Assembly (NCBI GenBank): GCA_010672925.1
Contig: JAAHFP010000022.1
Span: 1-64,000 of the forward strand
Direction of reading: 5' to 3'
DNA: 64,000 nt
From: Symploca sp. SIO1C2
GTDB lineage: Bacteria; Cyanobacteriota; Cyanobacteriia; Cyanobacteriales; Coleofasciculaceae
In this document: piece after piece, positions 17,119-28,019 of the stretch
Layout: each line of letters starts with the position of its first letter
How positions within the stretch are numbered: position 1 is the first letter of the stretch
The notes under the pieces: generated by a model
The model's input: only the letters and a program-made list of their open reading frames with translations
Database searches by the model: none
Told to the model about the DNA's origin: nothing
Translations under genes and position numbers: made by a program

Positions 17119-18786
17119 ATGAGTAGTACAGTCGAGAAAATTTTAATCCTGACTGCCAATCCCACTAATACGAAGCCTTTACGATTAAGTGAGGAAGTAC
17201 GAGAAATTAAAACTGCATGGGAACGTTCTCAAAGGCGTAATCAGTTTGAAATTATCGTGGAAGAGGCAGTTCGTCCGAGGGAACTACGTCTGTCTTTGCT
17301 GGAGCATAAGCCGGATATTGTTCATTTTTCAGGGCATGGTGGCGGTGAACATGGGTTGGTATTTATGAGAGATGATGGAGAAGCTCTTTTGGTGAAACCT
17401 GACGCGCTGGCTCGGCTTTTCAAGGCGTTGAAAGAAATATTTAAAATCAAATGTGTTCTCCTAAATGCTTGTTATTCAGAAGTTCAAGCTGAAAAAATTT
17501 ATCTCTACGTTGATTATGTAGTGGGAATGAAAAAGAAAATTGGAGATGAAGCAGCTAAACAATTTGCCATGGGTTTTTACGATACCTTGTTTGCAGGTGA
17601 ATCGATTAACAGTGCTTATGCATTGGGGTGCAATGCCATTGAAATGGAGGATATTCCTGAGTATTTAACCCCAGTTATAAAAAAAAGTATAGAGAAAACA
17701 CACATACGTTACAAAACAGAAAAAGTATCTATTCTACCCTCAGAAACAGCACAAGATAGAGCAGAATCAACAATAAAATTTGACGACATAGATAGTCAAG
17801 TTCCTCTAAATTCTACATTTTATATCGAACATCCTTCGATTGTATCAAACTGTTACAGCAGCATTTTGAAACCTGGGGCATTAATCAGAATTAAATCCCC
17901 TCGAAAAATGGGAAAAACTTCATTAATGAGTCGCATACTCGCTCATGCAGCGAAGCAAGGCTATAAGACTGCATTTCTCAATTTATGGGATACAGATTTT
18001 TTGACTAGCATCGATAAATTTTTGCAATGGTTTTGTGCTAGTCTTAGTGAAGAATTGGATGTAGAGGAGAAAATCGATAAACATTGGAAAAAAATTCTTG
18101 GTAGTCAAAAAAATTGTACTAACTACTTTAGGAAACATTTATTAAAAGAAATTTCCACACCAATTGTTTTAGGTTTAGATGATGTCGATCAAATTTTCCA
18201 ATATACCGCAATTGCGGAAGAATTCTTTAAACTACTGCGGGCTTGGCACGAACGAGGTCAAAATGAAGAGATCTGGAAAAAAATGCGACTGATAATTGCT
18301 CATTCCAAGGAGGTTTACATTAATATGGATGCGAATCATTCACCGTTTAATGTAGGATTATCAATTGAATTAGGGGAGTTTAGTCAAGCACAGGTAAAAG
18401 ATTTAGTCAAACGACACAGGTTAAATTGGTCGGACATTGAAATTGAACAACTCATGAAAATGGTTAGTGGACATCCCTACCTTTTACGAGCAGCTCTTTA
18501 TCAGATTGCAACAGAGCAAGTAACTTTAGAACAATTTTTGCAGATTGCACCGACAGAGGAAGGACTATATGCCGATCATCTCTACTGCCATTTCTTAGTT
18601 TTGGAAGCAAATGACAGTCTCAAATCCGCGATGCAGCAGGTGGTTGCTAGTGACTTTCCCGTAAGATTAGAGCCTGTCCAAGCTTTTAAATTACGCAGTA
18701 TGGGACTAGTCGTATCACGAGGGAATGAAGTTGTCCCGCTTTGTAATTTATATCGCCTCTATTTTCGAGATAGACTAGAAAATTGA
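17119..18786 (+). CDS. CHAT peptidase-AAA ATPase protein
   Basis: 555 residues. The N-terminal CHAT (caspase-like peptidase) domain, about 5-190, has the His of HFSGHGGG (H73) and the Cys of LNACYS (C118), so the catalytic dyad is intact. An AAA_35-type ATPase follows: Walker A PRKMGKTS (about 260-267), Walker B VLGLDDVD (about 350-357), then a helical lid to the end. CHAT proteases are effectors in bacterial conflict systems, cleaving partner proteins after activation. It lies 15 bp before the WD40-ATPase gene and is surely co-transcribed. Confidence 0.8.
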   Translation: MSSTVEKILILTANPTNTKPLRLSEEVREIKTAWERSQRRNQFEIIVEEAVRPRELRLSLLEHKPDIVHFSGHGGGEHGLVFMRDDGEALLVKPDALARLFKALKEIFKIKCVLLNACYSEVQAEKIYLYVDYVVGMKKKIGDEAAKQFAMGFYDTLFAGESINSAYALGCNAIEMEDIPEYLTPVIKKSIEKTHIRYKTEKVSILPSETAQDRAESTIKFDDIDSQVPLNSTFYIEHPSIVSNCYSSILKPGALIRIKSPRKMGKTSLMSRILAHAAKQGYKTAFLNLWDTDFLTSIDKFLQWFCASLSEELDVEEKIDKHWKKILGSQKNCTNYFRKHLLKEISTPIVLGLDDVDQIFQYTAIAEEFFKLLRAWHERGQNEEIWKKMRLIIAHSKEVYINMDANHSPFNVGLSIELGEFSQAQVKDLVKRHRLNWSDIEIEQLMKMVSGHPYLLRAALYQIATEQVTLEQFLQIAPTEEGLYADHLYCHFLVLEANDSLKSAMQQVVASDFPVRLEPVQAFKLRSMGLVVSRGNEVVPLCNLYRLYFRDRLEN

Positions 18787-18801
18787 TATTGATAAATTCT
18801 T

Positions 18802-21800
18802 ATGAGTTCAGCACAAAGTTTAGCTTACGAATATAAAGTTGGCGGCACTTTAGCTGCTGATGCACCTTCATATGTAAAGCGACAAGCTGATGCTGAACTT
18901 TATAAATATTTGAAAGCTGGCGAATTTTGTTATGTGCTCAACTCTAGGCAAATGGGTAAATCTAGCTTGCGAGTGCAGGTCATGAAACGCTTGCAAGAAG
19001 AAGATGGATTTGCTTGTGCCACTATTGATTTAACTGAAATTGGCAGCCTTGATGTTACCCCAGAAACTTGGTATGCGGGAATAATTGATAGTTTAGTAGA
19101 GGGTTTCACGCTTGAGGATAAATTTGAATTAGATAGCTGGCTGAAGAAATACCAAGATAATCTATCCCCAATTAAATGGCTGGGGAAATTTATTTATGAA
19201 TTTTTATTAAAAGAAGTTAAAAAAAATATTGTTATATTCATTGATGAAATTGACAGTATTCTCAGTCTCAATTTTTCAATGAATGACTTTTTTGCTTTTA
19301 TTAGAGCTTGTTATAACCGACGTGTTGATTATCCAGACTATAAGCGTCTTACTTTTGTCTTACTTGGAGTTGCGACTCCTTCCGATTTAATTAAAGATGA
19401 AAAGCGTACACCTTTTAATATTGGTCATTCGATTGATTTACAAGGATTACAACTTCAAGATATTGAACCTTTAGCCAAAGGCTTACAAGGAAAAGTCAGT
19501 AAACCAAATTCTGTACTTCAAGAGATTTTGAGATGGACAGGAGGTCAACCTTTTCTAACCCAGAGAGTTTGTAATCTTATTCTCAAATCGGAAGAAGTAA
19601 TTGCGGAGGGAGAGGAAGCAAGATTTGTCACGAATATTGTGAAATCTCAGGTTATTGATAAATGGCAATTAGAAGACGAAAAAAAACATTTTGAAACAAT
19701 TGTTGAACGTTTATTTAAAAATCGTCAGCAGATATTTGAACTCCTAAATCTTTACAGCAAGATTTTAAAAAAGAAGAATTTAGCAGCTAAAGATACTTCT
19801 GAAAAGATGGAGTTAAGGTTATCTGGATTAGTTTTAAAACAGGAAGAAAAGTTAAAAGTAAGCAATCTAATATACCAAGCTATTTTTAATGAAAATTGGG
19901 TTGCCAACGAAATAGCAAAACTGCAATCAGTTAGGAAATATGAGACTCAATATCGAAACGAATATCTAGTAGGTGGTACTTTACCAGCTGATGCTGTAAC
20001 TTATGTAACACGACGAGCAGATCAGGAATTATATGAAGCACTAAAATATGGAGAATTTTGCTATGTATTAAACTCACGGCAAATGGGTAAATCTAGCTTG
20101 CGGGTACAAGTTATGCGTAGACTGCAAGTAGAAGGGATTGCTTGTGCTGAAATTGATTTGACAACAATAAGTGCAGGTAGCATTACTCCAGAACAGTGGT
20201 ATGGGCAGATAATTAGAGGATTATCTCGCAGTTTGAATCTTGATGAAAAATTGAATTTTAAAACTTGGTGGTATGAGCGAGAACTTTTGTCACCAATTTA
20301 TAAATTTTATGAATTTATTGAAGAAATTGTATTGAAATTTATCCATAATCAAATTGTAATTTTTTGTGATGAAATTGACAGCATTCTCTCTCTTAATTTT
20401 CCCATCGATGATTTTTTCTCTCTCATCCGTACCCTTTATAATAAGCGGTTTGTTAATCGAGATTACAATAGACTAACGTTTGCCATAATTGGGGTAGCAA
20501 CTCCTTCAGAGTTAATTCAAGACAAGTCGCGTACACCTTTTAATATTGGTCGTGCCATTAACTTAACTGGTTTTAGATTGAATGAAATTCAGCCATTAGC
20601 TAGGGGCTTAGCATCAATCGCTGAAAATCCTGAGGCTTTGCTGCAAGAGATTTTGAATTGGACAGGGGGACAGCCTTTTCTAACACAAAAAGTTTGCCAA
20701 CTCATCCTCAAATCTGGATACTCGATTGCTACAGGGAAGGAAGCAGAGTTAGTAAAAAGCATAGTGTGGCATAGAATTATAGACAATTGGGAATTTCAGG
20801 ATGAACCAGAACATTTGAGAACTATCCGAAATAGACTCCTCTATAATGAACAAAATGCTAGTCAATTATTAGGACTGTATCGACAAATTTTACACCAAGG
20901 TGAAGTGCCATCTGATGCTAGCTTTGAAGAAATAAAATTACGATTATCGGGATTGGTCACTAGTCAGGAAGGAAAACTAAAAGTCTATAACCTCATATAC
21001 CAACGTGTTTTCAACCTGAGTTGGGTCGAAGATCAATTATCTAATTTGCGCCCTTATGCTGAACTATTGAAAGCTTGGGTTGCTTCCCACTATCAAGATG
21101 AAAGCCGACTATTAAGGGGTCAGACGTTGTATGAAGCTCTAACATGGGCAGCAGATAAGACTTTAAGCAATGAAGATTATCGGTTTTTAGCTGCCAGCCA
21201 GGAATTAGATAAGCGAGATGTTCAAATTGCTTTGGAAGCAGAAAGCCAAGCGAACCAGATCTTGGCTAAAGCGCAACAAAAAGCTAATCGGCGGATTTAC
21301 ATTGGTTCAGCTATCCTGGTCCTATCAGTTACCGGGGCATTGTTCTCTGTATTGTTTGCAAATATAGCTATTCGGCGACAACAAATAGCAACAAAAATTA
21401 CAACACTAGAACAGACAGGCGTTGATGCTTTACGTCAGTTTACATCTGGGGGAGGAGAAATAGATGCTTTAGTTTTAGCGATAAAGAATGGACGAGATTT
21501 AAAAACTTTGCTCCAAGATAGTTCTTCTCTTCAAGATTATCCATCCCTCACACCTGTAGTTACTTTACAGAAAATTCTCGATAATATCCGCGAACAGAAT
21601 CGGTTTAACAGTAACCAAGGTGGGATTAGGAGTATAAGTTTTAGCCCGAATGGTCAGATGCTTACCACAGCAGGAGTAGACGGCACTGTTAAAATCTGGA
21701 AGCGAGATGGGACTCTCCTAACAACACTTGAAGGACATCAAGGTCTAGTCAGCAGTATAAGTTTTAGCCCAGATGGTCAGACCTTAGCTTCTGCCAGTGC

Positions 21801-23424
21801 AGACAAGACAGTGCGATTGTGGAATATTCAAGGCGAATCGCTTGGTAAACCCTTCCAAGGGAATGAAGATAGGATTCTTAGCTTAAGCTTTAGTCCAGAT
21901 GGTCAGACCTTGGCTTCAGCCGGTGCAGATGGAACAGTGCGGTTGTGGAATAGGCAAGGTAAGCCTATTTTGACTTTTCATGGTCATCAAGGTTCCGTCA
22001 ATGCCGTTGCCTTTAGTCCAGATGGTAAGCTCTTGGCTTCAGCCAGTGCAGATGGAACAGTGCGGTTATGGGATATTCAAGGCAATCTTATTTCGATCTT
22101 TCAAGGGAAAGGGCAAGATAGAATTTTGAACGTTAGCATTAGCCCGGATGGTAAGTACATTGCTACTGTGGGGTCTGATGGCACAGCTCGACTTTGGGAT
22201 TTGTCAGGAAACCAACTGCTTCAGTTTACCAGTAGCCAGGGAGCAGTGACAGGAGTAAGTTTCAACCCAAATGGAAGGAGAATAGCTACTGTGGGGACAG
22301 ATAGTACGGCGCGACTTTGGGATTTATCAGGACGGCAAGTTGCTGATTTAAGAGGGCATCAAGGTCGAGTTTGGGGAGTTAGCTTTAGTCCAGACGGAAA
22401 ACATCTAGTCACGGCAGGGGACGACAGTATAGTAAGACTTTGGAATGTATCGGCAAAGCAAACTGTTCTGTTTGCTGGTGTTCAGAGTGGTATTGAGCAA
22501 GCAAGTTTCAGCCCAGATGGTAAGTACATTGCTACCGTAGGTATAGATGGCACAGCTCGGCTTTGGAATCTAAAGACAGGGACAATAGTTGCTAGTTTCC
22601 AAAGTCAGCAGCCAATTACGGACGTAAGTTTCAGCCCAGATGGTCAGTTGATTGCTATCGTGAATGTCAGTGGCGACGCCCAACTCTGGAATTTATCAGG
22701 GCAATTGATGAAGACGTTTGCTGCTGGAGAGAAAGCAAATACGAGTGTCAGTTTTAGTCCTAATGGTAAGTATATTGCTATTTCAAATGTTGATGGTACT
22801 GTGAATCTTTTGAATATTATTGACGGTAAATTAATCACAATTCTAAAAGGCCATTCTGATAGCGTTACTACTGTGACTTTCAGTCCTGATGGTCAAACAA
22901 TTGCCACTTCCAGTTTAGATGGGACAGCGAAGCTTTGGAATATAGAGGGGAAAGAAATAAGAACCTTCAAGGAAAGCAGTAGCATTACCAGTGTAAGTTT
23001 TAGCCCGAATGGGCAGCGTATTGCTACAGCGGCAACAGATGGCACAGCTAGAATTTGGAACTTATCAGGGGCACAGATTGCTCAATTTGGGAGTCAAGGT
23101 ACAGTCACTAGCGTGAGTTTTAGCCCGAATGGACAGCATATTGCCACAGGAGGAGAAGATGGAACTGTTCGACTCTGGACTTTATCAGGGCAACAAATAG
23201 CTCAGTTCATTAGTAATCAAGGTACAGTCACTGGCGTGCAGTTTAGCCCAGATGCGAAGCAGATCATTGTTATAGGAGCAGACGGAACAGTTCTGCTATG
23301 GCAGCCTCAAGGCTTGGATGAACTACTGACAAGGGGTTGTCATTGGTTGCAGGACTATCTGAGAAACAATCATAATGTTAGTGAGAGTGAGCGTCAAATT
23401 TGTAGTGATCTGGATGTTAATTGA
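18802..23424 (+). CDS. Double AAA_35 ATPase, membrane segment and 14-repeat WD40 protein
   Basis: 1540 residues. There are two tandem AAA_35-type ATPase modules, each opening VGGTL.ADA..YV and carrying [14 protein letters not shown] (Walker A about 48-56 and 424-432) plus IDEIDSIL or CDEIDSIL (Walker B). They are clearly an internal duplication. One membrane helix (about 831-855) follows, then 14 WD40 repeats from about 935 to 1500 (enough for two seven-blade propellers), most ending DGTxRLW. The propellers would be the sensor and the ATPases the switch, anchored to the membrane. Cyanobacterial STAND-like proteins have this general plan. Partner of the CHAT protein upstream. Confidence 0.85.
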   Translation: MSSAQSLAYEYKVGGTLAADAPSYVKRQADAELYKYLKAGEFCYVLNSRQMGKSSLRVQVMKRLQEEDGFACATIDLTEIGSLDVTPETWYAGIIDSLVEGFTLEDKFELDSWLKKYQDNLSPIKWLGKFIYEFLLKEVKKNIVIFIDEIDSILSLNFSMNDFFAFIRACYNRRVDYPDYKRLTFVLLGVATPSDLIKDEKRTPFNIGHSIDLQGLQLQDIEPLAKGLQGKVSKPNSVLQEILRWTGGQPFLTQRVCNLILKSEEVIAEGEEARFVTNIVKSQVIDKWQLEDEKKHFETIVERLFKNRQQIFELLNLYSKILKKKNLAAKDTSEKMELRLSGLVLKQEEKLKVSNLIYQAIFNENWVANEIAKLQSVRKYETQYRNEYLVGGTLPADAVTYVTRRADQELYEALKYGEFCYVLNSRQMGKSSLRVQVMRRLQVEGIACAEIDLTTISAGSITPEQWYGQIIRGLSRSLNLDEKLNFKTWWYERELLSPIYKFYEFIEEIVLKFIHNQIVIFCDEIDSILSLNFPIDDFFSLIRTLYNKRFVNRDYNRLTFAIIGVATPSELIQDKSRTPFNIGRAINLTGFRLNEIQPLARGLASIAENPEALLQEILNWTGGQPFLTQKVCQLILKSGYSIATGKEAELVKSIVWHRIIDNWEFQDEPEHLRTIRNRLLYNEQNASQLLGLYRQILHQGEVPSDASFEEIKLRLSGLVTSQEGKLKVYNLIYQRVFNLSWVEDQLSNLRPYAELLKAWVASHYQDESRLLRGQTLYEALTWAADKTLSNEDYRFLAASQELDKRDVQIALEAESQANQILAKAQQKANRRIYIGSAILVLSVTGALFSVLFANIAIRRQQIATKITTLEQTGVDALRQFTSGGGEIDALVLAIKNGRDLKTLLQDSSSLQDYPSLTPVVTLQKILDNIREQNRFNSNQGGIRSISFSPNGQMLTTAGVDGTVKIWKRDGTLLTTLEGHQGLVSSISFSPDGQTLASASADKTVRLWNIQGESLGKPFQGNEDRILSLSFSPDGQTLASAGADGTVRLWNRQGKPILTFHGHQGSVNAVAFSPDGKLLASASADGTVRLWDIQGNLISIFQGKGQDRILNVSISPDGKYIATVGSDGTARLWDLSGNQLLQFTSSQGAVTGVSFNPNGRRIATVGTDSTARLWDLSGRQVADLRGHQGRVWGVSFSPDGKHLVTAGDDSIVRLWNVSAKQTVLFAGVQSGIEQASFSPDGKYIATVGIDGTARLWNLKTGTIVASFQSQQPITDVSFSPDGQLIAIVNVSGDAQLWNLSGQLMKTFAAGEKANTSVSFSPNGKYIAISNVDGTVNLLNIIDGKLITILKGHSDSVTTVTFSPDGQTIATSSLDGTAKLWNIEGKEIRTFKESSSITSVSFSPNGQRIATAATDGTARIWNLSGAQIAQFGSQGTVTSVSFSPNGQHIATGGEDGTVRLWTLSGQQIAQFISNQGTVTGVQFSPDAKQIIVIGADGTVLLWQPQGLDELLTRGCHWLQDYLRNNHNVSESERQICSDLDVN

Positions 23425-23471
23425 CTTATTAGTTTAATCTCGATCTAACAACTTCATTAAGAGCTTACTGT

Positions 23472-23885
23472 ATGCCCCAACTCACTCCCATTGAGCTAGA
23501 AGACGGAACTGTAATCTACATCCAAGCTTCAGAAAATGTCAGCATTCCTAGTCCTGAAGCAGTTACACCTAGTAACCAAGAGGAGAAATCCACGGACAAG
23601 TTAGATTTTTTAACTAAAGCCCCCCAAGAGACAGCAGATAGGGACTTCAACCCTCAAAAACAAGTAGCTAAAAGCTTTCAAGGCATTGAAAAAACTGTTC
23701 GTGCCTATACCATCAGTCTCATCAACTCCTTCAAAAATCTAGCCGCTGCTGAAATCAGCGAAGTCACCCTTGAATTTGGGGTCAATATGGGCGCAATGAC
23801 AGGTATTCCTTACATTGCTACGGGCAACACTGATTGCAACGTAAAAATTAAGGTGAAGTGCATATTTCCTAAAGAAGAAAAATAA
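23472..23885 (+). CDS. Trypco1 (CU044_2847-like) family protein
   Basis: 137 residues. The opening TPIELEDGTVIYIQ and the C-terminal core (EVTLEFGVNMGAM ... CNVKIKVKC) match the Trypsin-co-occurring domain 1 pattern (CU044_2847 family) by eye. Such proteins accompany protease and NTPase conflict systems. It lies 47 bp downstream of the WD40 gene on the same strand, completing a three-gene cassette. A bidirectional terminator follows. Confidence 0.65.
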   Translation: MPQLTPIELEDGTVIYIQASENVSIPSPEAVTPSNQEEKSTDKLDFLTKAPQETADRDFNPQKQVAKSFQGIEKTVRAYTISLINSFKNLAAAEISEVTLEFGVNMGAMTGIPYIATGNTDCNVKIKVKCIFPKEEK

Positions 23886-23930
23886 GAGCGTGATACTAAA
23901 TCAGCAATTTGTAGCACACTAAATACCTTG

Positions 23931-23962
23931 AAAAAAGCCGATGGGAATATCCTCCCATCGGC
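23931..23962 (-). terminator. Terminator between convergent operons
   Basis: Perfect 10-bp stem GCCGATGGGA (23937-23946) / TCCCATCGGC (23953-23962) with a 6-nt loop. On the minus strand it is followed by six T, ending the leftward structural genes; on the plus strand it may also end the Trypco1 operon. Confidence 0.85.
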
Positions 23963-24003
23963 ACAAGTTCTTTTACTCACATCTTGCACCAGTACAAAAA
24001 TAC

Positions 24004-25923
24004 TTAACAAGAGATTTTGTCTTTGAAACCCCCAGTTGGACTTACTGTTTCATTAATAATATTGCTAATATCTTTCCAAATACCTGAAAATCCATTTCCT
24101 GTATCTAGATCGTATTCAATAGTAAAGCTACCAGAGGAAGAAATGGAATGACCGGAAAAGCCACTGTATCCTAAAACAAAATAACTTCTAGTATATGTAA
24201 TACTATCTCCCACCTGTTTGAGATAAACACGCCCTGCTCCATTAAAGACTATCGGATTTTCGGGGTTGGCTGGAATGGCAACAAAAGCTGACTGGCTTAA
24301 TGCCGCGTCACTTTTTTCGGTAAATAAGATGCCGATGGCTCCAGTTGTATCAGAATCAAATATGTCGTAAAAATGAGTTCCATTGAGTTCAAAATTAGTC
24401 GGAATACCACCATTGTCAAAAACAGCCTTTCCCTGTCCGCCTTTGATTATTTGATTGTTACCAAAAACCGGCAATTCAAAATCATATCCAATCCTCAGGT
24501 TTTCTATCTCAATAAAGTTTTGTACAGGACTAACTACTAAGGCAAACTGTGAGAGATTTAGAAAAGTATTTTCGCAAAACACTTCCTTGATGCTAATATC
24601 TTCCCAAATCCCCTGGAAATATGGGGTTTCAAAAAATTTAGTTGGTTGAGACAAAAAATCTAAGGGGGCGGAGAAACTCCCCCAATTCTTTAGCTCTAAA
24701 CCCCGAATTCTTATAGCTTGAACCAAGGAAACTCGACCGAACGTACTGTAGGGCAAAACTCTTAAGTTGCTGACAGAAATGTTTGCTGAGCTCTCTATAT
24801 ACAAAAAAGAGCCCCCTCTCGTTTGACTTTCGGAAATATATACCCCATTGACAGAATCAGAGAAGAATATGTTGTTGATATAGATATCACTACTCGAACC
24901 TAGGTAAAATCCATGCCCAAGAATATAACTGCTATCTATGGTAAAATTTTGGCAAAATTGGAATCTTATGACATAGTGAACGTCCCAGACTTGAATCAGT
25001 CGATCGACAACGACGTACCTCCCCCCTGTTATGACTCCGGAAGTTGATTGAAGACTTAGCTCAAACTTGCCAAACTTCACGCAGTCCACCCAATCCAATA
25101 CACAGGTAGAGATTTGTATGTCTTCTACCAATGAGCCAAGACCCGCAAAGACGACTTTGTTAAAACTCAAAGGTAGTATGACTCCAGTAATCCGAGCCTC
25201 TCCTATGATCCCAGTGTCATTAATTGGTAATGCGTAAGAAAACAGTAAGTCTAAGTATGTATAAGAAATATAAACATTAAAGAAATCAAAAGTTCCTCCA
25301 GGAGCTTCCATTTCGTATCGATCGCTCTCATTCCCCTGAATACTTTGAACTCCAGGGATATTAGGATCAGTTGACGCTACTAGAAGGTTATAAATTCTGA
25401 TTTTAGCCCCGTTGGGAGGAATGCTACCGTTAATTCCGTCCCCAAAAAGTAAGCTAGATGATCCTTCAGTCTGTTTGCAGGCGTACCCCATGACGCCCAT
25501 ACTGTTACCACCTACCTCGGAAAAGTCTAGGTCAAGCAAATTTCCCCAAACTTCATAAACACCAGTCCCCACTCCAGTTTCAACTTCACAGTGGGAGATC
25601 AAGGAAGAAAAGGGTAGATTAAAAGTTTGGTTGGCTGTACCGTCGCTTACACCCAACTCGTAATACTTACCAGTTATTTTGAATTCCCCTAAGCGATAAC
25701 ATAACATTCTTTTGTAGTCTTCAAAAAATAATTGCAGACTGACAACGTTAGTCCCATCAATCAAAAATTTACCTTCATTAATATTGATGTCTCCGAAATA
25801 CACTCCACTAGCTGGCTGTGTATTTATGGTAAAAATAGCTCCATTATTGATGTCAATTGTTTCCCCAGAGACATAGGTGGCAGCAATGTCTGTGTAGTTT
25901 GTATCTGTAGTAATAGTGGGCAT
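24004..25923 (-). CDS. Phage tail-fibre/tailspike-like beta-helix protein
   Basis: 639 residues from ATG 25923, chosen because the sequence becomes repetitive at MPTITTDTNYTDIA. It is rich in Ser, Gly, Asn and Ile with repeated short strands and many NISV or IYINN turns, the composition of right-handed beta-helix receptor-binding proteins. No membrane segment or signal peptide. It is last in the leftward head operon. Its exact receptor role is inference. Confidence 0.55.
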   Translation of the reverse strand: MPTITTDTNYTDIAATYVSGETIDINNGAIFTINTQPASGVYFGDININEGKFLIDGTNVVSLQLFFEDYKRMLCYRLGEFKITGKYYELGVSDGTANQTFNLPFSSLISHCEVETGVGTGVYEVWGNLLDLDFSEVGGNSMGVMGYACKQTEGSSSLLFGDGINGSIPPNGAKIRIYNLLVASTDPNIPGVQSIQGNESDRYEMEAPGGTFDFFNVYISYTYLDLLFSYALPINDTGIIGEARITGVILPLSFNKVVFAGLGSLVEDIQISTCVLDWVDCVKFGKFELSLQSTSGVITGGRYVVVDRLIQVWDVHYVIRFQFCQNFTIDSSYILGHGFYLGSSSDIYINNIFFSDSVNGVYISESQTRGGSFLYIESSANISVSNLRVLPYSTFGRVSLVQAIRIRGLELKNWGSFSAPLDFLSQPTKFFETPYFQGIWEDISIKEVFCENTFLNLSQFALVVSPVQNFIEIENLRIGYDFELPVFGNNQIIKGGQGKAVFDNGGIPTNFELNGTHFYDIFDSDTTGAIGILFTEKSDAALSQSAFVAIPANPENPIVFNGAGRVYLKQVGDSITYTRSYFVLGYSGFSGHSISSSGSFTIEYDLDTGNGFSGIWKDISNIINETVSPTGGFKDKISC

Positions 25924-25981
25924 AGTCAAAAAACAATTCTCCAGCAAGCAGCATCAAGTCTTGCTGGAAATCTAGGTAAGA

Positions 25982-26278
25982 TCAACCAGCTTGGGTTTGC
26001 ACAGGAAGAGTCTGCTCATGTTTGGCAATTTCCTCTGCAAAAACTTTCCAAGGTACACCCTCTGGCTTTTCCAAGGAATACTTTTCCGCCAAAGATTGCA
26101 ACTCTTGCCAAGACATAGCTTTAAGTTCAGTAAGTCGGTCTGGCTTGTCCTTTGTTGTTTGAGGATTTGGCTGATCTTGGTCTACAACTGGAGTCTGAGT
26201 AGACCAGCCGTCAGCAATCCACCCCTGAGCATCAATGGGATGGATGGTCCGAGTCTTCCCATCTTTATAGACTTTCAC
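25982..26278 (-). CDS. Phage head accessory protein with HeH/LEM-like motif (98 aa)
   Basis: Start GTG 26278, overlapping the stop of the upstream gene by 4 bp (GTGA), which fits translational coupling better than the longer frame from 26347. The N-terminus, VKVYKDGKTRTIHP, and the C-terminal MSWQELQSLAEKYSLEKP helix pair resemble HeH/LEM modules found in phage head-joining proteins. Function inferred from context. Confidence 0.5.
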   Translation of the reverse strand: MKVYKDGKTRTIHPIDAQGWIADGWSTQTPVVDQDQPNPQTTKDKPDRLTELKAMSWQELQSLAEKYSLEKPEGVPWKVFAEEIAKHEQTLPVQTQAG

Positions 26279-26691
26279 GGTGTTAGCCACCCCCCAAAGC
26301 TCAAGTCTCCTACGCCCCCTGCCTTGGTTGCCGTCAGGCGCATCCAAGCAGCGGTAGGGGCTTGGTCTTCAATTTCAGCTCCGGTGAAGCCAAATTCATA
26401 CTCAGTAGCGTCAGCCCCCAATATTTGAGAGGCAATCTCAGTAAAAGTTCCCGTTTGGGTATCTGACACTTCAATTGCTACAGTCCATTCTGCCGTACCG
26501 GGAGTGACAGAAGCGATCGCTTGGTGGGTTAAAATGCCTCGAAAGTGATCGACTTTCCGAGAGTTAAACTCAATTGCAGTTGTTGATGTTGTCGCACTGA
26601 TTGCCCCATCTGCTGGATCTCGCATCATTAGTAATGCATCCAGTGTTCCGCATTTTCTGCGGTCAGCGATTGTCGAAAAATGCTCAGCCAT
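26275..26691 (-). CDS. Capsid cement/decoration-like protein
   Basis: 138 residues, beta-rich, with WTVAIEVSDTQTGTFTEI in the middle: a pattern like small trimeric capsid-stabilising proteins of podovirus-type phages. It lies 18 bp downstream of the major capsid gene, the usual place for a decoration protein. Assignment by position and composition. Confidence 0.45.
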   Translation of the reverse strand: MAEHFSTIADRRKCGTLDALLMMRDPADGAISATTSTTAIEFNSRKVDHFRGILTHQAIASVTPGTAEWTVAIEVSDTQTGTFTEIASQILGADATEYEFGFTGAEIEDQAPTAAWMRLTATKAGGVGDLSFGGWLTP

Positions 26692-26709
26692 TTTGTTTAA
26701 ATCTTTCTC

Positions 26710-27669
26710 TTAAGCTACTATTGGTGCGTCAATCACTCCTTGGAGACGTGCAGCGGCGCGACCATCCATAACCGCAACCCCTGCTTCCCATTCCACGACG
26801 GTACGCATACAGGGTTTGGATTGCAATTCTCCCAAGTCCCGTACTTCAATTTCCATGTTTTGAAGTCCCTCAACCATAAGATCTCCAAAACAAACACAAT
26901 AGATTGAAGTAGAAGCTGGTGTGCCACCCCCAGGATTAGCCTCGGCGAAAGGTAGTATATCCTCTCCGTTATTATCTTGCTCTAAAGCCTCAATTATGAT
27001 GCCCTGGTAACGCATTACCTCTCTGCCAAAGTCATCAGGGATTAGAGTGATAAAACCAGCAACAGCGGTATCCCTAATTGCTGCCTGCATCTGTAACTTC
27101 ATCTCAAGATTCATAAACAGGCGCAGATCATCGTCACCTCGACTTCTACGGCGTCGCCGCACTCGTGAAATTGTTCGATCAAGTGCCCTTAAAGAAAGGG
27201 GGTCACCCCCTGAAGAGTTACCCGCATCAATAACTTGTGTACCCGTTAAGCGTCTTTGAAGGCCATCAAATTCACGAGGATTAATACTACTATCCCCTTT
27301 AAAAAAGGTTCTAGTCCAAGACAAGGCAAGGCTATCAACTTTATTCAGCTCTTCATCAGACCTAATGCCTTCGCCAAACGATCGCATCAAGCTTAAGTCT
27401 ACATCCAGATATCCACCAGCGATCGCTAGGGTCTCCACCTGAGGATTCATTACACCTGTACTTTCCTCAAAGCTTTCATTGAGGCCACGAAAACCCACTC
27501 CTGGCATTTTTTCTTGCCGGTTGTAACGAAGTGCGTTACCTTGGATGGTTCTAAAAGTCAGGTTGTCCAACACTGGTGAAGAGTCAGCAAATTGCTGCAC
27601 GATCGCAGACTCCCAGTCTTGCCCCATTGAAGAGTAGCGCTTTGAGGCTTCTATTAAGCTTATTCCCAT
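26710..27669 (-). CDS. Phage major capsid protein
   Basis: 319 residues. The order scaffold, capsid, decoration and the sequence character (DNLTFRTIQGNALRYNR, VDLSLMRSFGEG, RYQGIIIEALEQD, VEWEAGVAVMDGRAAARL) fit a HK97-fold coat protein of the type paired with a separate scaffold. No frameshift. A 350-bp leader with two 36-bp direct repeats and a terminator separates it from the scaffold gene, so it may have its own promoter for high expression. Confidence 0.75.
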   Translation of the reverse strand: MGISLIEASKRYSSMGQDWESAIVQQFADSSPVLDNLTFRTIQGNALRYNRQEKMPGVGFRGLNESFEESTGVMNPQVETLAIAGGYLDVDLSLMRSFGEGIRSDEELNKVDSLALSWTRTFFKGDSSINPREFDGLQRRLTGTQVIDAGNSSGGDPLSLRALDRTISRVRRRRRSRGDDDLRLFMNLEMKLQMQAAIRDTAVAGFITLIPDDFGREVMRYQGIIIEALEQDNNGEDILPFAEANPGGGTPASTSIYCVCFGDLMVEGLQNMEIEVRDLGELQSKPCMRTVVEWEAGVAVMDGRAAARLQGVIDAPIVA

Positions 27670-27726
27670 TGCAAAGTAGAGGATTCAAAGTTTTTGTTAA
27701 GCAACCAAGCTTCAAGAAATGAATCC

Positions 27727-27834
27727 CTCTATCTCTTTGCATCTCGCTCTGAGATAAGCAGCTCTTTACTGCCAAGACTTGAGCTAGGAACCGAGTCTCT
27801 CTATCTCCTTGCATCCCGCGCCGAGATAAGTAGC
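27727..27834 (-). repeat. Two 36-bp direct repeats upstream of the capsid gene
   Basis: Copies at 27727-27762 and 27799-27834 differ at about six positions and are 36 bp apart. Each contains TATCTC and GAGATA, able to form a 6-bp stem on the transcript. On the minus strand they lie 58-165 bp before the capsid ATG. They may be late-gene regulatory or RNA structural elements. Confidence 0.6.
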
Positions 27835-27913
27835 TTTTCTCATAGCTACTGGTTTCCTGTTTTTAGGTTATCACAAATCAATCGTATAATTTCACCTGAG
27901 GAGCTATAGATAT

Positions 27914-27946
27914 AAAAAAATCCCCCGACAACAGGGGCTTTTTTTT
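27914..27946 (-). terminator. Terminator after the scaffold gene
   Basis: Stem CCCC/GGGG with a GACAACA-type loop, flanked by seven A on one side and eight T on the other, so it works in both directions. It lies 74 bp past the scaffold stop and would insulate scaffold from capsid expression. Confidence 0.8.
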
Positions 27947-28019
27947 GTGGTAAAAACAATTAATACAAGGAAAAACTTTCGACTTCTTCAGTGCTGCGTT
28001 CAATTACCCAAAGGTTGAT

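Noticed and set aside
27584-27814. Minus-strand frame with repeated MQGDRE/MQRDRG
   Set aside because: Product of the two 36-bp repeats; it overlaps the capsid start and lacks domain character.
27727-27834. Considered as a minimal CRISPR array (36-bp repeats, 36-bp spacing)
   Set aside because: Only two diverged copies, no leader and no similarity to the window's CRISPR repeats.
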